64,000 nucleotides of DNA from the NCBI GenBank assembly GCA_003169975.1, contig PNAA01000035.1:577-64576 (forward strand). Reading direction: 5' to 3'. The notes under the pieces are model-generated. The model was not told where the DNA came from. It saw nothing but the letters and a program-made list of their open reading frames with translations, and searched no databases. The first letter of the stretch is position 1; each line of letters begins with the position of its first letter. Below, one piece after another: positions 35,818 to 43,681 of the stretch. The DNA comes from Spartobacteria bacterium (GTDB lineage Bacteria > Verrucomicrobiota > Verrucomicrobiia > Chthoniobacterales > UBA10450). The position numbers and the translations under genes were made by a program.

Positions 35818-36123
35818 TCACCCGCGCGCTGCATAGAGATAGATCGCGACAAAAACGACGATCACAAGGATGGCCGTCACCCACCAGACCATCTTGATGG
35901 CGGCTGGTTTGGATGATGATCCGAACTCTTGCTCGACAAACTCATCGTAGTTGAATTCGTCGTCCGGCATGCCCACGCCGTCGTAACTCCCGGCGTCTTC
36001 CCGCCAGCCGGAATGGTGATCCGCGCCACACTCGGGACAAGCGACCGCACTGCGCGGCACATCCTCGCCGCAGACCGGGCACACTTGGGGCGCTCTCAGT
36101 GGAGTCGGTTTCTTTTTCCCCAT
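35818..36123 (-). CDS. Small zinc-ribbon protein with a C-terminal membrane helix
   Basis: A 101-residue protein. The N-terminal half has a four-cysteine ribbon, CPVCGEDVPRSAVACPECG, followed by HH. An acidic linker (DDEFNYDEFVEQEF) leads to a single helix MVWWVTAILVIVVFVAIYLY and a short tail. It is probably tail-anchored in the inner membrane with the ribbon in the cytoplasm. Function unknown. ATG 36123 is preferred to the longer frame. Similar repeats flank it on both sides. Confidence 0.75.
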   Translation of the reverse strand: MGKKKPTPLRAPQVCPVCGEDVPRSAVACPECGADHHSGWREDAGSYDGVGMPDDEFNYDEFVEQEFGSSSKPAAIKMVWWVTAILVIVVFVAIYLYAARG

Positions 36124-36146
36124 GGTCAAAATTCGATCGGCTGTTT

Positions 36147-36217
36147 GGGGGCGGGTTATTACGCAGAGGCAGGCCAAAATTTCAGATTCAGCTTTCGATC
36201 TCTGCGACCGCTGCGCT
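36147..36217. repeat. Direct repeat flanking the zinc-ribbon gene, copy 2
   Basis: GGGGGCGGGTTATTACGCAGAGG and CAGCTTTCGATCTCTGCG match the ends of copy 1 (35725-35809) in the same orientation. Confidence 0.6.
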
Positions 36218-36236
36218 TAAATATCAGCCAGCCCGG

Positions 36237-36569
36237 CTAGAGCCCCATGTTTGCCAGGACGACCGACGCCTGGTTAACCGTCGCAAAGAGACGCGGGTGC
36301 GAGCTTTCGAAATTTTCAACCGACGCGGTTAGTCCATTCCGGGCGGCCTCGAGCAGCTTGGGCTGCTTTTCCGTCCGGCTGGCTTCATGGGTCGAGGCAT
36401 CGAGAAAATGCGCAATGCTGCGCGCGTCCTCCTCGTGGCTCCGGGCGAGGGCGTCGACCTCCTCGCGCAGGGTCGCGACCAGTTGCAAAAGCTTCTCCCG
36501 CTCGGGTTCGGGCAGACCGGGCGCCCGCTGGATCCGCGCCTCAATCTTCCGCATGCGTTCTTCCATCAT
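36237..36569 (-). CDS. DUF4404-like small helical protein
   Basis: A 110-residue, almost wholly alpha-helical protein: LPEPEREKLLQLVATLREEVDAL is followed by a second long helix and ends SHPRLFATVNQASVVLANMGL, a pattern like the DUF4404 family. Function unknown. The start ATGATG directly abuts the 56-bp element shared with the dps upstream region, so it is probably co-regulated with dps. Confidence 0.65.
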   Translation of the reverse strand: MMEERMRKIEARIQRAPGLPEPEREKLLQLVATLREEVDALARSHEEDARSIAHFLDASTHEASRTEKQPKLLEAARNGLTASVENFESSHPRLFATVNQASVVLANMGL

Positions 36570-36616
36570 CCTGTTACTTCCGGCGGCGGTCGGGAGGCGT
36601 CAACGAAGGAATGATC
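36561..36616 (-). promoter_or_regulatory. 56-bp element shared with the dps upstream region, copy 2
   Basis: The partner of 34887-34942. On the minus strand it has CGTTGACG followed 18 nt later by AAGTAACAGG and then ATGATG of the DUF4404 gene. If it is a promoter, the transcript would begin at or very near the start codon. Confidence 0.5.
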
Positions 36617-36878
36617 CCGACGCTCTTCTGCTCGCTGGCGAGATGCCAAGACGCAGTAAATGAATCAAGCGCTACCCCGCTTTCCTCAAACGCGCCTTCT
36701 GCGTCTTCCTGCTGATCATGGCAAGGCCGCAGGTGGATGATGATCATTCCGAGCGCTACTTCATGAAGCCCCGTACAAGCTGCGCCGCTGGCTCACTCCA
36801 GCCGCCGCTGCCAACGGACGAATTCGCCGTAGCAGGTCATTTGTTAGTTTCTTTGAAATCGCGAGATTCTAGCTCGCC
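36617..36878. other. Intergenic region, no gene seen
   Basis: It separates the minus-strand DUF4404 gene from the plus-strand DUF1697 gene. A GACGCAG/CTGCGTC pair (36650s and 36700s) can form a weak stem. No coding signal, tRNA or terminator is visible. Confidence 0.5.
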
Positions 36879-37403
36879 ATGCCTTCGGTCGTATTTCTCC
36901 GTGCCGCGAACGTAGGCAAACACAATCGATTTCAACCGGCGATTCTCGCCCGGAAGTTAGCCCGGTTCGGGGTTGTTAGCATTGGCGCGGTCGGGACGTT
37001 CGTCGTCCGCGAGGATATAAGCGAGACCGCTTTGCGGGCCGCGCTCGTTCGCGAGCTGCCGTTTAAATGCGAGATCATGATCTGTCCCCCGCGCGACATC
37101 AGCAAGCTTGCCTCAAAGGATCCATTCTCACGACAACCCTCGGGCCCGGACATCGTCCGGTTCGTGAGCGTGTTAGCAAAACGACTTCGCGCGTTGCCCC
37201 CTCTTCCTCTCAGTCTGCCCTCGGACGACGACTGGCTGGTGAAGATCATCGCGATCCAAGGCCGATTCGTCCTGGGTCTGTATCGTCGGCAGATGAAGGC
37301 GATCAGCTACCTTAGCAAGATCGAGAAGCTCCTCGGTGTCCCGGTTACCAATCGCAGCTGGAACACCATGGAAAAAATCGCGAAAATTCTTCACCACGGG
37401 TAG
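36879..37403 (+). CDS. DUF1697 family protein
   Basis: A 174-residue protein. It starts with the family pattern VVFLRAANVGKHNRFQP, followed by GVVSIGAVGTFVVRE and a C-terminal LGVPVTNRSWNTMEKIAKIL, which is strongly typical (the family ends with VTTRNWNTVxKL). Members are small alpha/beta proteins of unknown function, common in soil bacteria. ATG 36879 coincides with the family start. It is followed by tag on the same strand. Confidence 0.88.
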   Translation: MPSVVFLRAANVGKHNRFQPAILARKLARFGVVSIGAVGTFVVREDISETALRAALVRELPFKCEIMICPPRDISKLASKDPFSRQPSGPDIVRFVSVLAKRLRALPPLPLSLPSDDDWLVKIIAIQGRFVLGLYRRQMKAISYLSKIEKLLGVPVTNRSWNTMEKIAKILHHG

Positions 37404-37502
37404 CGAACCGGTCTTCTTTGTTCTTTGCCTTTCGTCCTCTGATTTGATGATGATTCACCTTCTTGCTTGTTCAGTGCGGTGATCACGGGGCATGCTCGGC
37501 GA

Positions 37503-38078
37503 ATGCCGCGTTGTCCTTGGGCTACGAGCGAGCCAAACATCACTTATCACGATGACGAATGGGGCGTGCCGGTGCATGATGATCGGAAGCTGTTTGAATT
37601 TTTGATTCTTGAAGGCGCGCAGGCGGGGTTGAGCTGGAGCACGATCCTTAAGAAACGCGAGAATTATCGAAAGGCATTCGACCGATTTCGCCCGGAAAAG
37701 ATTGCCTGCTACGGCGCACGCGATGTGAAACGGCTGCTCAACGATCCCGGCATTGTGCGTAACCGGTTGAAAATCGCCGCGACAATGCAGAACGCGAAAA
37801 TCTTTGGTCTCGTACGCAAAGAATTCGGCAGCTTCGACACCTATCTCTGGAGTTTCGTTGGCGGCAAGCCAATCCAGAATCGCTGGCGCAGAATGGCCGA
37901 CGTGCCCGCGCGCACGCCCGAATCCGATGCCATGAGTCGTGACCTGCTGAAGCGTGGATGCAAGTTCGTCGGCTCAACCATTTGCTACGCGCTGATGCAA
38001 GCGACCGGCATGGTCAACGATCACCTGGTCACCTGTCCGCGCCACGCCCAACTCGGCGGCCTGCCGCGGGGCAAGTAA
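37503..38078 (+). CDS. tag: DNA-3-methyladenine glycosylase I
   Basis: A 191-residue base-excision repair enzyme that removes 3-methyladenine. The zinc site is complete: Cys4 in PRCPWA, His in YHDDEWGVP, and His and Cys in NDHLVTCPRH. The catalytic/recognition part LFEFLILEGAQAGLSWSTIL and KFVGSTICYALMQATGMVNDH is canonical. The frame is open to 37467, but ATG 37503 puts Cys4 in its place. Confidence 0.95.
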   Translation: MPRCPWATSEPNITYHDDEWGVPVHDDRKLFEFLILEGAQAGLSWSTILKKRENYRKAFDRFRPEKIACYGARDVKRLLNDPGIVRNRLKIAATMQNAKIFGLVRKEFGSFDTYLWSFVGGKPIQNRWRRMADVPARTPESDAMSRDLLKRGCKFVGSTICYALMQATGMVNDHLVTCPRHAQLGGLPRGK

Positions 38079-38089
38079 TACGTCGCCGC

Positions 38090-38107
38090 GACGCCGAAGT
38101 CGGCGTC
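38090..38107 (+). terminator. Short perfect hairpin after tag
   Basis: GACGCCGA, AG, TCGGCGTC form a perfect stem 12 nt after the tag stop codon. There is no T-run, so it is at best a weak intrinsic terminator. Confidence 0.4.
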
Positions 38108-38649
38108 GGTTGGCTGATATGGCTGGATTTTGGCATGGGCATTCGATGTGACGATCTGGTTTACTGTTTGTTGCGGAGAAAAATGGCGTGCATTGGGACG
38201 ATTTACCGGTGCGTCGGGTAGATTTATCGGTGCGCTGGAATGGTTTATCGGCGCGTTGGGACGATTTATCGGTACGCCGGAATGATTTGGCCGCACGTCG
38301 GAATGATCCCGCGGTGGGCTGGAATGGGCGCCGCGCACATCGGAACGGTTGCGACGCGCGGAAGAATCGTCCCGGCGCACGCGGGAAGAGGCGCCGCGCG
38401 ACAAAAAGTCCGCGAAGTGAGCCGTGAGAGCCTGCGGGGCGTGACGTTTGCAAAGGTCGTGCCCACAATCAACGCCCGGCGCTCAGTGCGAATCCATGGA
38501 AGCGCTGACCAAGGGGGTCGCCCGCGGAACCGGGACCAAGGGCGACGTCCCCAACGGCCCCGGCGGTCCGCCTGATTGATGCGCGGTTGCGTTTTAGGTG
38601 TTCAGGGCGATTTAGTGCCGGTAAATTGACCGGCCGTGGCAAATCTCGC
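38108..38649. other. Gene-free region with minisatellite
   Basis: About 540 bp between tag and the cyclase array. The central part is the 21-bp repeat tract (38188-38397). The rest is GC-rich with no recognisable gene. It probably holds the array promoter, but no clear promoter is seen. Confidence 0.5.
38188..38397 (+). repeat. 21-bp tandem repeat (about ten units)
   Basis: Ten consecutive 21-bp units with shared core GGRAYGATTTATCG, best conserved in units 1-5 and decaying towards the right end. The period is a multiple of three and all reading frames are open through the best part. In the plus frame from GTG 38188 it reads as heptapeptides like VRWDDLS, VRRNDLA, ARWDDLS and ends at 38427. 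No known family is recognised, and there is no clear ribosome-binding site. Confidence 0.85.
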
Positions 38650-38748
38650 ATGAATGCGCGTCGTATTTTCGCCAAGCTGAAGCGACGTCATGTCTGCGAA
38701 GTCGTGGTTGCTGATGCGGTGGCCGGCAGGAGCATGAATGGCGGCTGA
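38650..38748 (+). other. Short leader frame, relic of a FFAELKRR N-terminus
   Basis: ATG 38650 opens a 32-codon frame reading RRIFAKLKRRHVCEVVVAD, clearly related to the FFAELKRRNVYKVAVAY opening of another TolB/TPR protein family. It ends in TGA 38746-38748, overlapping the start of cyclase gene 1 in another frame. It may be a coupling leader or a decayed 5' end. Confidence 0.6.
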
Positions 38749-41203
38749 ATCGGAGGACAATCTTCGGTTCGAGATCGGGCACGTTTTGTTCATCGATCTG
38801 GTGGGCTACTCCAAGCTCTTGATCGAAGAACAGAAAGAGCGGCTGCGCCAGCTCACCGAAATCGTGGTGGCGACCTCGCAAGTGGCGAAGTCGACCAATG
38901 AGCAACTTGTGCGGCTGCCGACGGGCGATGGGATGGCGCTGGTCTTTCGCAACAGCTCGGAGGAACCGGCGCGCTGTGCGCTCGAGATTGCGCAAGCGCT
39001 TAAGAAACATCCGGAGATTCCGGTACGAATGGGGATACACAGTGGACCAGTTAGTGATGTGATCGATGTAAGCGGCCGCACCAACATCGCCGGAGCTGGG
39101 ATCAATCTGGCGCAACGGGTGATGGATTGCGGCGATGCCGGCCACATCCTTCTTTCCCAACACGTGGCGGATGATCTCGCGCAATATCGGCAATGGGCGC
39201 CGCGCCTGCATGACCTAGGCGAGTGCGAGGTAAAGCACGGTCTTCGGCTGCATCTGGTTAATCTCTACGCCGAGGAGCTCGGCAATTCCGCGCTCCCGGA
39301 AAAATTCCGGCAGAGTGAAAGGAAACCGGTGGCCCCAGCCGCGCCATCGCCGCCCCGGAGCAAGTGGCTGCTATTTGCTCTCGCCGTTCTTATCTTCCTG
39401 CTGCTCGGGCTCGCAATTGTCGCCATTATTTTCACGCCCGCGGCTATCAAGGTCTTGTCTCATCAGCGCGCTCCGGCACCGCCGCCGGCTCCCGTCTTCT
39501 CCGTGTCGCCCCCAGTAATCGCTCCGGTCGTTCCTGAGAAATCGATCGCCGTATTGCCATTCGAGAACCTCAGCTCCGACAAGGAGAACGCCTATTTTGC
39601 GGAAGGCATCCAGGATGAGATTCTGACCAAGCTCGCCAGCATCGCCGACCTTAAAGTTATCTCTCGCACTTCCACCGAAAAGTATAAGAGCAAGCCGGAA
39701 GACTTGAAGACGGTCTCGCAACAACTTGGAGTCGCGAACGTTCTGGAGGGCACTGTGCAAAGAGCCGGCGACAAAGTACGCATCAACGTGCAGCTCATCG
39801 ATGCGCGTGCGGATGCGCACCTCTGGGCCAAGTCTTACGACCGCGATATCAAGGATGTTTTTGCCGTCGAGAGCGAAGTCTCGCAGGAGATCGCCGATGC
39901 GCTGCAAGCCAAGCTTTCGCCTAACGAAGCCAATACTCTTGCTACCGCGCCGACCAAGGATCCGGAAGCGTACGACTCATACTTGAAAGGCGAATACGAG
40001 GAGCGCGAGGCAGAGGGCTCGCTCAAAGCTGAGCGATTCGATCGCGCGGCCGCCTTCTACCAGGAGGCCTTGAATCGTGACCCGAATTTTGCCTTGGCCG
40101 CCGCGCGTCTCGCCGATAGCCGGATGCTTCGACACTGGTTCGTGACGAGACTGAGCGAAGCTGAACTAGCCGAAGTAAAGAGGGTTGCGGACCGCGCTCT
40201 GGCTCTCGCGCCGAATCTTGCCGAAGCGCATCTCGCCATGGGCCGCTTCTACTATTATAACAAACGGCAGTATGACGATGCTTTGAAGGAATTTCGGAAG
40301 GCCCTAGAACTGCAACCAAACAACGCGAACGCGCTGCAAGCCTCCGCCTACATTTATCGTCGTCAGGGGCAATGGGCGCGTTCCCTTTCTGAATTAACCA
40401 AGTGCGAAGAAGGAAACCCGCGTGACGCATCGTTGGCAGCCAACATTGGAGCTTCGTATTGGAATCTGCGCATGTGGGACGACGCGCCACGCGCCGGGGC
40501 GCGGGCCTTGACCCTCGACCCGCACAATTTGCTCGGTATGCGCGACGTATTTTTCAGTTACCTTTTTGGGAAAGGCGATATCGACGCGGCCAAGCGGGCG
40601 TTGGCAACGTTTCCACCCGACACACGGTTCGTTTACTTCGCGGCAATCGGCAACAGCGGCATGGAATTCTATCTTCACGTCGTCGAGCGTGACTTCACTG
40701 CCGCTTTGAAGACCTGCGAAACGGAAACAGGCTACGCCGATGAAGACCGAGCGCGGCTTGCGGCACAGGCCGCGGTTCGCGTTCTCGATGGCAACATGGA
40801 GGGTGCGCAAGATGAACTCGAGAAAGCGCGTGGATTACTTGAGGCACGGGTGCGCGAACGGCCGGAAGATGAGTTCGCCCCAATCCAGCTGAGTTGGGTC
40901 TACCTTGCTCTCAAGCGCAATGCCGACGCGCTTCGTCTCGCGCACCAGGCGGTGGACTTAACTCCGATAGAGAAAGACGCTCTCACTGGTTCCGCTTTGC
41001 TGGCCGCGCTCGCGGAAATTCAGGCGCGCGCAGGCGAAACCGGCGAGGCCGTCAAGACGCTCCGGCGATTGCTCTCGATCCCGGCCGGCAATTGGATTTC
41101 TCTTCAGCAGCTTAAGATCGATCCGGTTTGGGATCCGATCCGCAAAGATCCGCGTTTCCAAAAACTCCTCGCCGACCCGGAGCTGATCGGGCCTCCGAAG
41201 TAA
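38738..41203 (+). CDS. Cyclase-TolB-TPR paralogue 1
   Basis: 821 residues. A class III nucleotidyl cyclase domain covers ~9-185: metal Asp20 (LFIDLVGYS) and Asp64 (PTGDGMALVF), 44 apart as usual, and transition-state Asn123/Arg127 (GINLAQR). The two base-selecting positions are Leu60 and Asn116 in place of Lys/Asp. One membrane helix (~211-232) follows, then a Pro/Ala linker, a TolB-like domain starting SIAVLPFENLSSDKENAYFAEGIQDE (in blocks), and TPR helices to the end (KIDPVWDPIRKDPRFQKLL). The cyclase should be cytoplasmic and the C-terminal part periplasmic. It is closest to paralogue 9. Overlapped at its start by a short leader frame. Confidence 0.88.
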   Translation: MAAESEDNLRFEIGHVLFIDLVGYSKLLIEEQKERLRQLTEIVVATSQVAKSTNEQLVRLPTGDGMALVFRNSSEEPARCALEIAQALKKHPEIPVRMGIHSGPVSDVIDVSGRTNIAGAGINLAQRVMDCGDAGHILLSQHVADDLAQYRQWAPRLHDLGECEVKHGLRLHLVNLYAEELGNSALPEKFRQSERKPVAPAAPSPPRSKWLLFALAVLIFLLLGLAIVAIIFTPAAIKVLSHQRAPAPPPAPVFSVSPPVIAPVVPEKSIAVLPFENLSSDKENAYFAEGIQDEILTKLASIADLKVISRTSTEKYKSKPEDLKTVSQQLGVANVLEGTVQRAGDKVRINVQLIDARADAHLWAKSYDRDIKDVFAVESEVSQEIADALQAKLSPNEANTLATAPTKDPEAYDSYLKGEYEEREAEGSLKAERFDRAAAFYQEALNRDPNFALAAARLADSRMLRHWFVTRLSEAELAEVKRVADRALALAPNLAEAHLAMGRFYYYNKRQYDDALKEFRKALELQPNNANALQASAYIYRRQGQWARSLSELTKCEEGNPRDASLAANIGASYWNLRMWDDAPRAGARALTLDPHNLLGMRDVFFSYLFGKGDIDAAKRALATFPPDTRFVYFAAIGNSGMEFYLHVVERDFTAALKTCETETGYADEDRARLAAQAAVRVLDGNMEGAQDELEKARGLLEARVRERPEDEFAPIQLSWVYLALKRNADALRLAHQAVDLTPIEKDALTGSALLAALAEIQARAGETGEAVKTLRRLLSIPAGNWISLQQLKIDPVWDPIRKDPRFQKLLADPELIGPPK

Positions 41204-41217
41204 GGAGCTTGCAAGTC

Positions 41218-41274
41218 GTGAGCCTGCATCATTTTTTCGCTGAGCTGAAACGGGGCTCAATCTATGGCGGCTGA
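41218..41274 (+). other. Leader frame before paralogue 2 (FFAELKR relic)
   Basis: GTG 41218, ten nt after AAGGAG, opens a frame VSLHHFFAELKRGSIYGG ending in TGA 41272-41274, which overlaps the ATG (41264) of paralogue 2. It matches the conserved FFAELKRRNVY start of the related family and is followed by nothing of the rest. Confidence 0.6.
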
Positions 41275-43681
41275 ATCCGAGAGCGATCTGCGGTTCGAGA
41301 TCGGGCACGTTTTGTTCATTGATCTGGTGGGCTATTCGAAGCTGTTGATCGAAGAGCAGAAGGAGCGACTACGCCAGCTGACCGGCGTCGTGCTCGCAAC
41401 TTCGCAGGTCGCGAAGTCAACCAATGAGCAACTCGTTAGGCTACCCACCGGCGATGGGATGGCGCTGGTCTTTCGCAACAGCTCGGAGGAACCGGCGCGC
41501 TGTGCGCTCGAGATCGCGCAGGCGCTCAAGGCGCACCCGGAGATCGCAGTGCGGATGGGAGTCCATAGCGGCCCGGTCAGCGAAGTGAGCGATGTGAGCG
41601 GGCGGACCAACATTGCCGGTGCCGGCATTAACATGGCGCAACGCGTGATGGACTGTGGCGATGCCGGTCACATCCTTCTTTCGCAACGGGTGGCGGACGA
41701 TCTCGCGCAATATCGGCAATGGGCGCCACAGCTGCATGACCTGGGGGCGTGCGAAGTGAAACATGGTGTCCATCTCCATCTGGTTAATCTCTACACCGAG
41801 GACTTGGGTAATCCGGCGGTTCCGGGAAAGCTGCAAAGCCTGACGGCCGCAGAGAAAGTGGGACGAACTACCGGTAAACCGAGTGGTCAAGAGGTGGCGC
41901 TGCGCTGGGTCGGGCTCGCTACGGTCATCCTTCTTGTAGCCGGGATTGCTTTTTGGCTCCTTCGCTCCAGATCATCGCCCGATCAGTCTCAGAAAAAGGC
42001 CGCTGCCTCTCCGTCCAGCACGGCGCCGACAATGATCGTTTCGGGAAAATCGATCGCGGTCCTGCCTTTCGAAAACTTGAGCAGTGACAAAGAAAACGCT
42101 TACTTCGCCGAAGGCATCCAGGACGAAATTCTCACCCGCCTGGCAAAAATCGGTGCGCTCAAGGTCATCTCACGCACCTCGACGGCACATTACACGAGTA
42201 GTCCGGAGAACCTTCCCGAGATTGCGCGAGAATTGGGGGTGGCAAACATCCTCGAAGGCAGTGTGCAGAAAGCCGGCCAGCAGGTGCATATTAACGTCCA
42301 GTTGATCAAAGCTGCCACCGACGATCATCTCTGGGCGGAGAGTTACAATCGCAAACTGGATGACATCTTCGGAGTCGAAGCGGAAGTAGCACAAAGCATC
42401 GCGTCGGCTCTCAACGCCAAGCTCACCGGTTCCGAAGAACAGGCTCTGGCGCAGAAGCCTACGAACAATCCCGCCGCCTACGAAGCTTATCTGCGAGGTA
42501 AGGCGCTTATGTGGGAGGGAAACGAAGACGCCTTACGCGCGGCGGTCCCTTCTTTCGAAGAAGCAGTCCGTCTCGATCCACAGTTCGCTCTCGCCTGGGC
42601 CGGTCTTTCCAATGCCCACTCCGTCAGTTTCTATTACGCCGATGTCACGCCAGCTGGACGTGTGGCGGCCGAACAAGCCCTGGCCAAAGCGGAAGAACTG
42701 CAACCGCAACTTCCCGAAACGCAATTGGCTCGCGCCGACTTTGGCTATTTTGTCCTGGGCGACAACAAAGGCGTGCGCGACGTGCTGCAACAACTGCATC
42801 TGATTTGGCCGAGCAACGCGGACGTTATCCAACTACTCGCGTTCACTTACGAACGAATGGGAGAATGGCAAAAAGCGATCGATTGCCTGGACCAGGTCGT
42901 CGTCTTAAATCCGCGTTATCTTTTCGTGCGAAAGGTCGCCGCTTACATGCGTTGCGATGTGCGCGACTTCGATGCTGCCCTCCGGGTGGTCAATGAAGCC
43001 CTGAAGATCTGGCCAGATGATATTAACTTGTTAGGAATTAAAGCCCAGATCTTCCACGCTCGCGGTCAGCTCGATCAAGCTCAGCTCATCGTAGACAGAA
43101 TAACGCCGGGTCGAGTGGATTACGATGCGGTCGGTGCGGTCTGGTATCAGGCCAAGCTGCGGCGCAATCCGAAGAGCGCGCTCAAGTTATTCGAAGCTTT
43201 TGCGCAGCGGACGACTTCAGGTTTTGAGTGGCTGCGAGACGCACAAATCCTGGGCGAGCTGCAGGAGCTAGCCGGGGATAAGCGATCGGCGCGCGCGACA
43301 TTTACCACCGTTCGCGAAAACACAGAGGCAGGCTTACGGGAGCAGCCCGATAATATCCACTTCATCTATCTGCGCGCCTCGGCTCTGGCCGGACTGGGAG
43401 AACGCGATCCAGCTTTGCAAGCGATTGATAAAGCCATCGCGCTGCGCGCAGGTGACGCGCGCGCCGGGCTGTCCTACGAGGAAAATCGTGCACGAATCTT
43501 AGCGCGCTTCGGTGACAAGGATGCGGCTCTGACCATCGTCCAGCATTTGCTGCAAGTCCCCTATGAAGGCGGCCTGTTCGGTCCGCCTCTCACGCCCGCG
43601 CTGCTCCGCCTCGATCCCGACTGGGACAACCTTCGCGGCGATCCGCGCTTCGAGAAGCTTTGTCAGGACAACGCCAAATGA
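41264..43681 (+). CDS. Cyclase-TolB-TPR paralogue 2
   Basis: 805 residues, same plan as paralogue 1. The cyclase part starts LRFEIGHVLFIDLVGYS and keeps both Asp residues and the Asn/Arg pair in GINMAQR. The membrane helix is WVGLATVILLVAGIAFWLL. The TolB-like part reads SIAVLPFENLSSDKENAYFAEG, with VISRTSTAHYTSSPE after it. TPR units are spread over ~400-790, ending LDPDWDNLRGDPRFEKL. The TPR region differs from all other copies, so it has diverged for a different ligand or partner. Its TGA overlaps the ATG of paralogue 3 (ATGA 43678-43681). Confidence 0.88.
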   Translation: MAAESESDLRFEIGHVLFIDLVGYSKLLIEEQKERLRQLTGVVLATSQVAKSTNEQLVRLPTGDGMALVFRNSSEEPARCALEIAQALKAHPEIAVRMGVHSGPVSEVSDVSGRTNIAGAGINMAQRVMDCGDAGHILLSQRVADDLAQYRQWAPQLHDLGACEVKHGVHLHLVNLYTEDLGNPAVPGKLQSLTAAEKVGRTTGKPSGQEVALRWVGLATVILLVAGIAFWLLRSRSSPDQSQKKAAASPSSTAPTMIVSGKSIAVLPFENLSSDKENAYFAEGIQDEILTRLAKIGALKVISRTSTAHYTSSPENLPEIARELGVANILEGSVQKAGQQVHINVQLIKAATDDHLWAESYNRKLDDIFGVEAEVAQSIASALNAKLTGSEEQALAQKPTNNPAAYEAYLRGKALMWEGNEDALRAAVPSFEEAVRLDPQFALAWAGLSNAHSVSFYYADVTPAGRVAAEQALAKAEELQPQLPETQLARADFGYFVLGDNKGVRDVLQQLHLIWPSNADVIQLLAFTYERMGEWQKAIDCLDQVVVLNPRYLFVRKVAAYMRCDVRDFDAALRVVNEALKIWPDDINLLGIKAQIFHARGQLDQAQLIVDRITPGRVDYDAVGAVWYQAKLRRNPKSALKLFEAFAQRTTSGFEWLRDAQILGELQELAGDKRSARATFTTVRENTEAGLREQPDNIHFIYLRASALAGLGERDPALQAIDKAIALRAGDARAGLSYEENRARILARFGDKDAALTIVQHLLQVPYEGGLFGPPLTPALLRLDPDWDNLRGDPRFEKLCQDNAK

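Noticed and set aside
38188-38397. CRISPR array
   Set aside because: The 21-bp units are directly adjacent with no unique spacers, and no cas gene is present. It is a minisatellite.
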